Shown: positions 34,720 through 42,013, counted from the stretch's first letter. The stretch is 64,000 nt of DNA from Marivibrio halodurans (GCF_017963645.1 NZ_JAGMWN010000005.1:248001-312000), one strand, 5' to 3'. Numbers and translations: made by a program. Notes: generated by a model from the sequence alone, not told the origin.

Positions 34720-35310
34720 CTACCACCGCCGCACCGGGCCGACGTCGATATGAAGGAAACCCGGGTTGTTGTATCGCCCGACGCCACCGCGCCGCGCGAC
34801 GAGCGCCGCCTTGTGAAGCCGGTCGAGCGGCACATCCGGCAGGAAGCAATCGACCGCCATCGCGCGCATATGAAAGCTCTTCTTCGCGACCCCGCCGCTC
34901 TTCGCGGCCAGCATCGCATTGGTCTTGGGGGAACGATAGCCGGAATAGACCTGAAACGGTTCGGCGCTGTCCACCGCGCGACGGAGATCGGCAAGCAAGG
35001 TCAACAATTTAGGATCGATCGCCGCCACCTCGCCCGTGCGGTGATCGCGCAGCACATGCGCGATCTCGTCGAGTGCCGCGGGGTCGTAGACCCCCTTCTC
35101 CTGGAAGGTAAGCATACAGCTCTCGCCCGTATGGAGATTGGTGAAGGCCAGACGTCTGGCCACCGGCACGCTCGCGGCCATGGCCGGGCCGGTGGGCAGG
35201 AGCGCCGCCGCCGCGAAACCGCCCAATCCCACAAGGGTGGCGCGTCGGGTCGTGAAGGCATCGGGCAAAACGCGCACGGCGGTCGCGATCGGATCGTGGG
35301 GGCTGGCCAT
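34720..35310 (-). CDS. DUF882/YcbK-family protein with Tat-type signal (peptidase M15-like)
   Basis: A 196-residue exported protein. The N terminus has twin arginines followed by a hydrophobic core (RRATLVGLGGFAAAALLPTG), consistent with Tat export of a folded metalloprotein. The mature domain belongs to the DUF882/YcbK group related to M15 zinc D,D-peptidases: FQVYSGYRSPKTNAML, the metal-ligand block KKSFHMRAMAVDCFL and the C-terminal NNPGFLHIDVGPVRRW with a His ligand are all visible. It presumably acts on peptidoglycan in the periplasm. Its neighbour upstream on the same strand is an L,D-transpeptidase, mirroring the ycbB-ycbK pair of enterobacteria. A TGTGATCACA element lies 34 bases upstream of the start. 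Confidence 0.87.
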   Translation of the reverse strand: MASPHDPIATAVRVLPDAFTTRRATLVGLGGFAAAALLPTGPAMAASVPVARRLAFTNLHTGESCMLTFQEKGVYDPAALDEIAHVLRDHRTGEVAAIDPKLLTLLADLRRAVDSAEPFQVYSGYRSPKTNAMLAAKSGGVAKKSFHMRAMAVDCFLPDVPLDRLHKAALVARRGGVGRYNNPGFLHIDVGPVRRW

Positions 35311-35343
35311 GCCGAAGGGTCCGGGCGTTGTTATTCGCTAGAA

Positions 35344-35353
35344 TGTGATCACA
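35344..35353. promoter_or_regulatory. TGTGATCACA element upstream of the DUF882 gene
   Basis: A perfect 10-bp palindrome identical to the core of the two-copy operator in front of spuC (20424-20455), in the context GAATGTGATCACACAT. It lies 34 bases before the DUF882 start. The 287-base gap 35311-35597 contains nothing else that I can assign. A regulator shared with the polyamine operon is a possibility; a chance match is not excluded. Confidence 0.45.
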
Positions 35354-35597
35354 CATAGGCGGCCAAATCGTGGGCGCCGTCAACTGCAATCGCGCCATGC
35401 CGCTAAATGACCAGGATGCGCGATATCCGGGGGCACCTCCCGGCGGATGAGGGTTCCACATGGTGTCCCCACACCGCATGTCGGTGATCGGGTTCCATGG
35501 AGACGGCTTTCCCGAGGTCTCGGTTGGGAGCACGCGGCGCGGCGATGCGGGGCGCCGTGAGCGGCACCGCGAAGACGGCGCACGAAACTCATCGCGC

Positions 35598-37304
35598 TCA
35601 ATTCCGAAACGCCCCGCGCAGCAGGGAATCGCGGCCATAGACATCGTCGCGGAAATGAACCTGCCCGTCCTCCCCCGCCCAGGCGGTGGCGTAGATCAGG
35701 TGAACCGGCACGCGCTGGGGAAGCTTGACGACCCGCGTCTCGCCCGTATCCAGCATCGTCCGAATCTCCGCCGCATCGGGCCCGCCGGTCAATCGCATCA
35801 GCCAATTCACCAGGTCGAACGGCCGCGACAGGCGGATACAGCCGGAGGAGAAGGTACGCACACGCTTGGCGTAGAGGTCACGCGCCGGACTGTCATGCAG
35901 GTATATGTCGAAGCGGTTCGGAAACATCACCTTCACCCGGCCGAGCGCGTTCCGCTCCCCCGGCCCCTGGCGCAGCTTGTAGGAGAAGGTCTTCTGCGTG
36001 ACGCGCGCCCAATCCACCGTGGCCGGGTCGACGGGCCGCGCATCCGCGCCCCACCCACTTAGCACTTGAAAGCCCCCGTCGGTCAGATAGGCCGAATCGG
36101 CCTGGATCTTGGCCAGTAGATCCTCGCGCGCGATCTTCGGCGGCACTGTCCATGTCGGGTTCAACTCGATATAGGAAATCGCGTCGGAGAAGACCGGAGA
36201 CATCCGATAGGGGCGGCCGACGACCGCCGCCATGCGGTCGACGACGGACCCTTCCTCGACCATCGTCACCTCGAAACCCGCGATATTCGCGAGGACGTAG
36301 TTCGGGCCGAGTTCGCGCGGCAACCAACGCCAGCGTTCCATGTTGAGCAGGATCTGATCGACCCGCGCCGACACCGGGAGGTTGAGGGCGGCCAAGGTCT
36401 GCTTGCCCGCGACCGCGTCGGTGTCGAGGCCGTGGCGCCGCTGGAAACTACGCAGCGCGATCGCCAGCGCCGGCGTGAACAGATCGGCCTCCGCCTCCGG
36501 CACGGAGATATCGCCGAAACGGGCAAGCCGCGCGCGCACCGCCGCCACGCGCGCATCGCGCATACCGGGCTTCAAGCTGCCCCCCTCGGGGATCGGTGGG
36601 GGCTCGGCCTTCTCCGCCAAAGCACGGTATAGGGAAAGCGCCCGCCGCAACCCCCGATATTCCGGATGGCCCGGATGCAGTGCCAACAATGCCGCCCGGG
36701 GGTCGGCCGTGGCATCGGCGAAGGCGCGCGCGACGAAGCCCGCCGCCTCGAAGGTACGCGCTTCCGCGAAAACATTGGGATCGCGGTCATGAGGGGCGGC
36801 ACGCCCAACCGCCGCGTCGCGGGCATAGGCAAGGAGCGCCGTCGTGCTCTCCACCTCCAGGGCGGCGAGACGTTCAACATCCGACGCCGCGTCCTCGACG
36901 AAGGGGATGACCCGGTCGGCGGATATGGAATGCGGGTAGTCCGTGGGATTCAACCCCTCCCGGCCTGCGTCCTTCAGCACGGAAAGTGCCGCCGCCAACC
37001 GTCCGGCGCCGGCCGCCAGCCCCTCGGCGAACCAGATGGAACGCCATCCCCGGGCCTCATAAGCCTCCAGCAGCTCCCCCTGGATCCGGGTCCGACCGGC
37101 CGCGTCACGAGACGTCGGAGCGGCAAATCCCTGCTCGCCCACCTGCCGGAGCAAGGCCGCGGAGAGCGCATCCCCATCCAACGCCGCAGAGTTGGAAGAC
37201 CATGCCGGAATGAGCGATATCGCCAGCAGAACGGCCGGAAACAAACCATGGGCGAGTTGCTTGACGAGAGAGCCCCATGGAATCGGAGTCATGATCGAAT
37301 TCAT
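35598..37304 (-). CDS. L,D-transpeptidase, YcbB/LdtD-like
   Basis: A 568-residue periplasmic peptidoglycan enzyme that makes 3-3 cross-links between meso-diaminopimelate residues. An N-terminal hydrophobic stretch (LFPAVLLAISLIPAWSSNSA) is a signal or anchor. A helical scaffold of about 200 residues follows, and then a peptidoglycan-binding domain with LKPGMRDARVAAVRARLARFG and LRSFQRRHGLDTDAVAGKQT. The YkuD catalytic domain ends with HDSPARDLYAKRVRTFSSGC followed by IRLSRP, where His476 and Cys495 (counted from a GTG at 37322) are catalytic. Starts at 37322, 37304 and 37292 are all possible; none has a good ribosome site. It pairs with the DUF882 gene downstream. Confidence 0.88.
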   Translation of the reverse strand: MNSIMTPIPWGSLVKQLAHGLFPAVLLAISLIPAWSSNSAALDGDALSAALLRQVGEQGFAAPTSRDAAGRTRIQGELLEAYEARGWRSIWFAEGLAAGAGRLAAALSVLKDAGREGLNPTDYPHSISADRVIPFVEDAASDVERLAALEVESTTALLAYARDAAVGRAAPHDRDPNVFAEARTFEAAGFVARAFADATADPRAALLALHPGHPEYRGLRRALSLYRALAEKAEPPPIPEGGSLKPGMRDARVAAVRARLARFGDISVPEAEADLFTPALAIALRSFQRRHGLDTDAVAGKQTLAALNLPVSARVDQILLNMERWRWLPRELGPNYVLANIAGFEVTMVEEGSVVDRMAAVVGRPYRMSPVFSDAISYIELNPTWTVPPKIAREDLLAKIQADSAYLTDGGFQVLSGWGADARPVDPATVDWARVTQKTFSYKLRQGPGERNALGRVKVMFPNRFDIYLHDSPARDLYAKRVRTFSSGCIRLSRPFDLVNWLMRLTGGPDAAEIRTMLDTGETRVVKLPQRVPVHLIYATAWAGEDGQVHFRDDVYGRDSLLRGAFRN

Positions 37305-37355
37305 CGAATGAATATAGGGCACGGGCCGAAAAGCGGCCAGTATACCGAAACGCCG

Positions 37356-38000
37356 CTATCCGGAAGGGCTGATGGGCGTGTAGTTGACGGGTGGCTCGTA
37401 GCACCGCTTCAACCGCGCCATGGAATCGCGCAGCGGAATAAGGTTGAATTGATAGCCGTGGCTGTTGCCCTCGGTATCGATAATCGTGAAATCCGCCGTG
37501 GTGCCGCCGAACCCGAAATCGGCGATCAGGGTATTATAGATGTTGTTGTACCAATCGACATACTCCGGCGAGACGCTGCCCGCCTCCTTGTCGAACATCT
37601 CCGGCGTGGGGCCGAAACGCGCCTCGTACATCTGATTGTAGCGCGGAAAAAAGGCGCCGGATTTCAGATTCTCCATAACGTAGAACCAATGTTCCTGAAC
37701 CGGGCCGCCATCGATCGAATAGGTGACGCGGAAGGGCTGCGTCGACGCGCCGATCTCATGCCCGTGGGTAATCCACAGTTCCGGATTCGCATCGCCCGCG
37801 TCGCACAGGAAATAGAGAAAGGCCTTGCCGTCCATCGATTGCAACCGGAAGCCCGTCAGATCTGTTCCGTCCTTCGGGTCCTTGCCGTCGACCGGCACCG
37901 GATTGGCCGCAGCCGACCAGGCCCATACCGCCGACACGAAGCCGAGCACGGCCAGCGCCACCGACAGTTTTCCCACGCGCCAAATCGTCATGCGTCCCAT
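37356..38000 (-). CDS. Exported protein of unknown function
   Basis: A 214-residue protein that I cannot assign to a family. The N terminus MGRMTIWRVGKLSVALAVLG with FVSAVWAWSAAANP is a signal peptide with cleavage probably after SAA or AAA. The mature part looks like a single globular domain rich in aromatic residues (YFLCDAGDANPELWITHG, EHWFYVMENLKSGAFFPRYN, YVDWYNNIYNTLIADFGF) with two cysteines, one of them near the C terminus in LKRCYEP. It is transcribed divergently from the cyclophilin gene, with a long inverted repeat between the two. Starts at 38015 (GTG) or 37991 are possible. Confidence 0.62.
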   Translation of the reverse strand: MGRMTIWRVGKLSVALAVLGFVSAVWAWSAAANPVPVDGKDPKDGTDLTGFRLQSMDGKAFLYFLCDAGDANPELWITHGHEIGASTQPFRVTYSIDGGPVQEHWFYVMENLKSGAFFPRYNQMYEARFGPTPEMFDKEAGSVSPEYVDWYNNIYNTLIADFGFGGTTADFTIIDTEGNSHGYQFNLIPLRDSMARLKRCYEPPVNYTPISPSG

Positions 38001-38079
38001 GCGGCAGGTCCCCACCCGTTTCCACGCGCCCGGGACGGCGCGCCCTTCCCTCTTCCTATCGTGTTCGCATCGCGAAGGG

Positions 38080-38116
38080 TAGGGTTTACCGTCGGCCGCG
38101 CGCCGTCTAAACCCTA
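38080..38116. repeat. 9-bp inverted repeat between divergent genes
   Basis: TAGGGTTTA (38080-38088) and TAAACCCTA (38108-38116) are perfect inverted copies 19 bases apart, in the 197-base gap between the unknown exported protein and the cyclophilin gene. A 9-bp direct repeat CCTATCGTG (starting near 38056 and again at 38113) overlaps the right arm. It may be a protein-binding site controlling one or both genes, or an RNA hairpin in the cyclophilin leader. Confidence 0.45.
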
Positions 38117-38197
38117 TCGTGAACCCATTGCCGGCCGCCCCCTTTCCAGAGGGGCAATGCCCGCGACAGACGCCGATTGATCAGGAGACCGACCGAC

Positions 38198-38776
38198 ATG
38201 GCCTTTTCCCCGCGCCCCCCCTTCCGCCGTCTCGCTCTCGCGCTCGGACTTGGGCTGACGCTTTCCGCCGCCGGGGGCGGCGCGGCCCAGGCCCAGGATC
38301 TGGACCCGGAGAACACGCTGATCATGACGCTGGAAAGCGGCGAGGTGACCATCGCCATGCGGCCCGACCTCGCGCCGAACCATGTGGAGCGGATCAAGAC
38401 GCTGGCGCGCGAGAATTTCTATGACGGTGTGGTCTTTCATCGGGTGATCGACGGCTTCATGGCCCAGACCGGTGACCCGACCGGCACCGGCACGGGCGGC
38501 TCCAGCTATCCCGACCTGAAGGCCGAATTCAGCGATGCCCCGCATGTGCGCGGCACGGTTTCCATGGCGCGCACACCCGATCCGGACTCGGCCAACAGCC
38601 AATTCTTCATCGTTTTCGACCGCGCGCCGCACCTGAACGGTCAATATACCGTCTGGGGCGAAGTCGTCGACGGCATGGATCTGATCGACGGCCTGAAGCG
38701 TGGCGCGCCGGGAAGCGGCATGGTCAGCAACCCCGATCATATCGTGACCCTGCGGGTGATGGCGGACGTTCAGTAA
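38198..38776 (+). CDS. Periplasmic peptidyl-prolyl cis-trans isomerase, cyclophilin type
   Basis: A 192-residue cyclophilin with an N-terminal signal peptide (FRRLALALGLGLTLSAAGGG, cleaved near AQAQ), so it acts on proline peptide bonds of exported proteins. Active-site blocks are FYDGVVFHRVIDGFMAQTGD, with the catalytic Arg in FHRV, then RGTVSMARTPDPDSANSQFF and FDRAPHLNGQYTVWGEVVDGMD. The ATG has AGGAG about nine bases upstream. The stop codon lies inside the 8-bp target sequence duplicated by the neighbouring transposon, which inserted four bases after the end of the gene; the coding sequence itself is intact, but any original terminator has been displaced. Confidence 0.93.
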   Translation: MAFSPRPPFRRLALALGLGLTLSAAGGGAAQAQDLDPENTLIMTLESGEVTIAMRPDLAPNHVERIKTLARENFYDGVVFHRVIDGFMAQTGDPTGTGTGGSSYPDLKAEFSDAPHVRGTVSMARTPDPDSANSQFFIVFDRAPHLNGQYTVWGEVVDGMDLIDGLKRGAPGSGMVSNPDHIVTLRVMADVQ

Positions 38777-38780
38777 TCCG
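38773..38780. repeat. Left target-site duplication of the IS1-like transposon
   Basis: GTAATCCG directly precedes the left inverted end and is repeated exactly at 41656-41663 after the right end. An 8-bp duplication is usual for IS1-family insertion. It contains the TAA stop of the cyclophilin gene. Confidence 0.9.
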
Positions 38781-38799
38781 GGTAGTGTCTCAGTTTGAA
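38781..38799 (+). repeat. Left terminal inverted repeat
   Basis: GGTAGTGTCTCAGTTTGAA; differs from the right end at one base (position 5, G against C). Confidence 0.9.
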
Positions 38800-38874
38800 G
38801 TCTGCCGGGATTGACTCCCTGTCGCGAACCCGCTCGCCTTCCTATATGCTTAGCGTGAAGCATAGGAGGGTCCA

Positions 38875-39042
38875 ATGGGACGCGAGAAAGAGGAAATGGA
38901 GTTGCGGGAGCAAGCCCAGCGCGACGCGGCTGAGCGCGATGATCGGCGGTGCGGGTACTGCGGAAGCGTCGTGCCGTACGGCACAGATTTGGGCGAGCAC
39001 GGTGAATGCCCCGCATGTGTTGGCGCATTGGAAAACGATTGA
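38875..39042 (+). CDS. Small zinc-ribbon passenger protein of the transposon
   Basis: A 55-residue protein with an ideal ribosome site (AGGAGG, five bases before the ATG). The N-terminal half is a charged helix (EKEEMELREQAQRDAAERDD), and the C-terminal half has two CxxC pairs, CGYC and CPAC, 17 residues apart, which form a zinc ribbon. Similar small two-CxxC proteins bind nucleic acid or partner proteins; the role here is unknown. An inverted repeat TATGCTT/AAGCATA lies just before the ribosome site. Its TGA overlaps the ATG of the next gene by one base (TGATG), so the two are translationally coupled. Confidence 0.7.
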   Translation: MGREKEEMELREQAQRDAAERDDRRCGYCGSVVPYGTDLGEHGECPACVGALEND

Positions 39043-39323
39043 TGCCTAAAGGCCCCAAAGGACAAAAGCGCCCCGCCGACGTGATCGGCAACGCCGTGCG
39101 CGTCATGCAGATCGCCACAGGCGAGGCTGAGGAAGAATACGACGACGACGGCAAGAACAAGGCCGCGCAAGAACTCGGGCGCAAGGGCGGCGCATCGCGG
39201 GCGAAGAAGCTGACGGCGGAACGACGCTCCGAAATCGCGAAAAATGCTGCTACTCGTCGTTGGAAGTCGGATCGGAAAGAGGAAGTAGCGGGGCCTCCGG
39301 ATACGACAGAGCGTTCCGAGTAG
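39042..39323 (+). CDS. KGG-motif basic passenger protein of the transposon
   Basis: A 93-residue, highly charged protein. Its middle section reads ELGRKGGASRAKKLTAERRS followed by EIAKNAATRRW, the pattern found in many small stress or mobile-element proteins and in some plasmid and phage accessory genes; it is basic enough to bind nucleic acid. The C-terminal tail is acidic and polar. The start is the ATG fused to the stop of the zinc-ribbon gene. The last 74 bases overlap, in the opposite direction, the 3' end of the AAA+ ATPase gene. The biochemical function is unknown to me. Confidence 0.65.
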   Translation: MPKGPKGQKRPADVIGNAVRVMQIATGEAEEEYDDDGKNKAAQELGRKGGASRAKKLTAERRSEIAKNAATRRWKSDRKEEVAGPPDTTERSE

Positions 39324-40524
39324 ATTCATCAACCATTTCGTCGCGAATTCCCTTAATGATGATGTATGGCTGCATCATCGGGTCTCGGAATCGATAACGG
39401 AACTGCCGGTCCTGGCCGCGGCGAATAAGGACGCGCCCCCGATCTTCGGAGACAAACTCCGTTAGGTGCCGCTGAAAATTGGCATGGGTCACCGGCCGCT
39501 TTCTAATCATCTTTAACGGCGGTATCACGCTAGTCGGTGAGAAAAAGCCGGCGTCGTCTGATTGGGCCAAAGCACAAGCCAAAAGAACCTCTTGGAATTT
39601 CGCATCCGTTTGGTTGCTGGCCGTGGCTGTGACGTAGTCATCTTGAAAAGATTGCTCGGTCTCTGAAATAAATCGGTCCATAGCCGCATCAACGTCCCCG
39701 TCTTTTACAGTAAGCCTCCGCTCGCGAGCGGCATTCTGGAACGAATATTTTCCGAGCATATGAACGTAGAAAGGTAACCCTCTGGCTAGGGTAACTATTT
39801 TCCACCTAGCATCGCCGTCAAGCTTAAGTGGCGTTAGCTTAAGACGAAGATTAAGTATCTCGTTGAGTTCTTCATTTGACATTCGGTCCAGTTTAACTTG
39901 AACCAAAGGCCTTCTTATGGACTCGTGACCTTTAACCAAATCAGAAACATTCTCTGCAACACCAACTAAAATTATGGTTGCTGTAACATTGTAATCGGAC
40001 AAAGATTTTATAAGATTCGCGGTGAGCTCTTTAGCGTCTTCATCGTAAAGCTTGTCAAATTCATCAATAATTATAATGGGTATAGAATTTGGATTGCACT
40101 TTTGTAATTCCCTTCTGATTGTATCAGGGGAGACGCGGTCAAACTCCACTTCAATAGGAACAAGTTCGGCCCGGCCCGTCATTTTGGCAAATGCCAACAA
40201 TTCTTCGAGAGCTTTTGTCCACAAGGAAGTAAAATCATCGGAAGGATCCGTTTGCACGCGTCCTATCACGAATGATTGCAAAGTCTTTCCGTACCGTCGC
40301 CAAAAAATGTTGGCCAACGAGCTTTTCCCAACGCCACGCTCGCCGAACAAGATTGCATGCTTCGACCTGTCAAATACCGTTTCAAGCAGCAACCGAACCT
40401 GGCTCGTACGACCAGCAAAGAGGCGTTCCTCATCGACAGGGCCGGTGCTAAAAAGCTGCGCAATATCGAACTCTAGCGCCAACCAATCCTCGGGAGTCTT
40501 AGGCCGTTCAATTTTGTCAATCAT
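39250..40524 (-). CDS. AAA+ ATPase of the transposon, Orc1/Cdc6- or TniB-like
   Basis: A 424-residue ATPase. Walker A is GERGVGKSS (residues 61-69), Walker B IIIDEFDKLY (151-160) with Asp154 and Glu155, and a sensor-1-like strand is TATIILVGVAENV (181-193). A lid region with LDRMSNEELNEIL follows, and the C-terminal ~120 residues (from about 300) look like a winged helix (THANFQRHLTEFVSEDRGRV). This arrangement fits the Orc1/Cdc6 and transposon target-selector (TniB/TnsC) neighbourhood, but the subgroup is not certain. The gene is clearly AT-richer than its surroundings: by hand count 41 of 120 bases in 39961-40080 are G or C, against 40 of 60 in 41041-41100 of the transposase. It is divergent from the transposase, sharing its promoter region. 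Confidence 0.75.
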   Translation of the reverse strand: MIDKIERPKTPEDWLALEFDIAQLFSTGPVDEERLFAGRTSQVRLLLETVFDRSKHAILFGERGVGKSSLANIFWRRYGKTLQSFVIGRVQTDPSDDFTSLWTKALEELLAFAKMTGRAELVPIEVEFDRVSPDTIRRELQKCNPNSIPIIIIDEFDKLYDEDAKELTANLIKSLSDYNVTATIILVGVAENVSDLVKGHESIRRPLVQVKLDRMSNEELNEILNLRLKLTPLKLDGDARWKIVTLARGLPFYVHMLGKYSFQNAARERRLTVKDGDVDAAMDRFISETEQSFQDDYVTATASNQTDAKFQEVLLACALAQSDDAGFFSPTSVIPPLKMIRKRPVTHANFQRHLTEFVSEDRGRVLIRRGQDRQFRYRFRDPMMQPYIIIKGIRDEMVDESTRNALSYPEAPLLPLSDPTSNDE

Positions 40525-40656
40525 CAGCGCGCCTTTATCGTGTCCGGGGAGTTAAGTAGGGCGCCAAAAGTTTAAAGTAAGGTTCTCAAAGGTGCAAGTA
40601 GCTTATAAGTGAGCAATGTACTTGACGCCAAGCATATAAGTTCACATATTAGGGGT

Positions 40657-41646
40657 ATGAACAAACTGCCCCTTCAGAAGCGCGTCCAAATCCTGAGCAT
40701 GCTGTGCGAGGGATCGTCCATGCGCTCGATCTCGCGGGTTACGGACGTGTCCATCAACACCGTGAGCAAGCTGCTGGTGGACGCGGGGAACGCGTGCAGC
40801 GCCTTCCATGACGACAAGGTGCGGGGCGTCGAGGCCCGCCGCGTCCAGTGCGACGAAATCTGGTCCTTCACGTATGCGAAGCAGAAGAACGTGAAGACGG
40901 CGAAGGCCGCGCCGGAGAATGCGGGCGATACGTGGACGTGGACGGCGCTGGATAGCGACAGCAAGCTGATCGTTTCTTGGCTGGTCGGTGGTCGTGACAG
41001 CGAATACGCGATGGCGTTCATGGACGATCTACGCAGCCGTCTGGCCAATCGGGTGCAGCTCACGACGGACGGGCACCGCGCCTATTTGGAGGCCGTGGAA
41101 GGCGCGTTCGGCGGCGACGTGGACTATGCGCAGCTTGTGAAGCTGTACGGTGAGCCTGCGGAGAAGTCGCCGGAGCGGAAGTACAGCCCGTCAGTCTGCA
41201 AGGGCGCCCGCAAGCAGCGCGTCGAAGGTAACCCCGACCCGAACCACGTCAGCACGTCGCATGTGGAGCGCCAGAACCTCACCATGCGTATGCAAATGCG
41301 TCGGTTCACGCGGCTTACCAACGCGTTCTCGAAGAAGTTCGAGAACCACATGCACATGATCGCGCTCTACACCGTCTGGTACAACTTCGTGCGTATCCAC
41401 AAGTCGCTGCGGGTTACGCCCGCGATGGCGGCTGGCGTCACGTATCGGGTGTGGAGCATGGAGGATATCGTGGGGCTGATCGACGCGGCTGCCCCGAAAC
41501 CAGGGCCGCGCGGGCCGTACAAGAAACGCGCTTCAGTGGATATGCTGACGCCAGAAGAACAAGAGGCCCTGAGAGCGGACGGCCGCCGCACTAGCGCCTA
41601 CGCTCGGGAAGCCTTCAAAGATTTGCGGCCAAAGAATTCAAACTGA
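40657..41646 (+). CDS. IS1-like DDE transposase
   Basis: A 329-residue transposase. An N-terminal helix-turn-helix reads [20 protein letters not shown] with [12 protein letters not shown]. The DDE triad is Asp66 in RRVQCDEIW, Asp138 in LTTDGHRAY and Glu204 in [14 protein letters not shown] associate this architecture and the [20 protein letters not shown] block with the single-frame IS1-like transposases annotated in many proteobacteria. The start at MNKLPLQKR is typical; an upstream GTG at 40609 is in frame. A TTGACG box at 40622 with CATATT 17 bases on would place transcription almost at the ATG, so the mRNA may be nearly leaderless. The TGA lies in the right inverted end. Confidence 0.88.
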   Translation: MNKLPLQKRVQILSMLCEGSSMRSISRVTDVSINTVSKLLVDAGNACSAFHDDKVRGVEARRVQCDEIWSFTYAKQKNVKTAKAAPENAGDTWTWTALDSDSKLIVSWLVGGRDSEYAMAFMDDLRSRLANRVQLTTDGHRAYLEAVEGAFGGDVDYAQLVKLYGEPAEKSPERKYSPSVCKGARKQRVEGNPDPNHVSTSHVERQNLTMRMQMRRFTRLTNAFSKKFENHMHMIALYTVWYNFVRIHKSLRVTPAMAAGVTYRVWSMEDIVGLIDAAAPKPGPRGPYKKRASVDMLTPEEQEALRADGRRTSAYAREAFKDLRPKNSN

Positions 41647-41655
41647 GACAGTACC
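41637..41655 (-). repeat. Right terminal inverted repeat
   Basis: TTCAAACTGAGACAGTACC, the inverted partner of the left end with 18 of 19 bases matching; it contains the last codons and stop of the transposase. Confidence 0.9.
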
Positions 41656-41663
41656 GTAATCCG
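41656..41663. repeat. Right target-site duplication
   Basis: GTAATCCG, identical to 38773-38780, directly after the right inverted end. Confidence 0.9.
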
Positions 41664-41670
41664 CCATCGC

Positions 41671-41699
41671 TTGCCGATATGCGGCGCCGGCGCTATAAT
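41671..41699 (+). promoter_or_regulatory. Housekeeping-type promoter for the YjfB-like gene
   Basis: TTGCCG (41671-41676) and TATAAT (41694-41699) are 17 bases apart. The transposon ends only 16 bases upstream of the -35 box, so the promoter survived the insertion. Transcription near 41706 would give a leader of about 115 bases. Confidence 0.6.
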
Positions 41700-41821
41700 C
41701 GCGCCTGTTCGGGAGAAGCCCGAGCAGGCGCGCGGCCGCCCGTTTCGCCGCCCGGCCCTCGACGAGGCCGGTCCATAGCGGGATCGCAGAAGCCGATCCA
41801 CGATTGTGGAGAGTTGCCGCC

Positions 41822-42013
41822 ATGTCCGTTTCGGCCGCCGGTGCAGTCGCGCTTTCCAATGCCGTCACGCAGCAGAATTTCGCGATCGCCGCCGTCAAGC
41901 AACAACAGCGGATGGATGAAGGTGTCCTGCAACTCGTGACCCAAGCCGTGCGGGATGGCGGCCAAGCGCTCAACAGTAGCGGGCGTGGGCAAGTGGTGAA
42001 TATCCTGACCTGA
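41822..42013 (+). CDS. YjfB-like small protein (putative motility family)
   Basis: A 63-residue protein, MSVSAAGAVALSNAVTQQNF at the N terminus, then an amphipathic helix around VKQQQRMDEGVLQLVTQAV and a flexible Gly/Ser C terminus. The size and the pattern of an early Ala-rich helix, a Gln-rich turn and a small-residue tail resemble the YjfB family, annotated as putative motility proteins; no biochemical role is established. A GGAGAG ribosome site lies about ten bases upstream and a good promoter stands at 41671. No flagellar genes are nearby. The 145 bases after the stop hold no further gene. Confidence 0.65.
   Translation: MSVSAAGAVALSNAVTQQNFAIAAVKQQQRMDEGVLQLVTQAVRDGGQALNSSGRGQVVNILT

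Larger units (their letters stand above)
38781..41655. mobile_element. Complete IS1-like transposon with three passenger genes (2875 bp)
   Basis: Both ends are visible: GGTAGTGTCTCAGTTTGAA at 38781-38799 and its inverted partner at 41637-41655 match at 18 of 19 positions, flanked by a perfect 8-bp direct duplication GTAATCCG. Inside are four genes: a zinc-ribbon peptide and a KGG-motif protein reading right, an AAA+ ATPase reading left, and an IS1-like DDE transposase reading right whose stop codon lies within the right inverted end. Intact ends, an intact duplication and intact genes indicate a recent insertion. Ordinary IS1-group elements are much shorter and carry only the transposase, so this is a transporter-IS type. 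Confidence 0.88.

Noticed and set aside
40622-40650. Firm promoter call for the transposase (TTGACG-N17-CATATT)
   Set aside because: The -10 box is poor and transcription would begin almost on the ATG; it is mentioned in the gene entry but not listed as a separate feature.
38781-41655. Composite transposon or Tn7-like element
   Set aside because: There is one transposase and a single pair of short inverted ends; no flanking IS copies and no TnsA/B/D-like genes are present. The ATPase is only reminiscent of TnsC/TniB.
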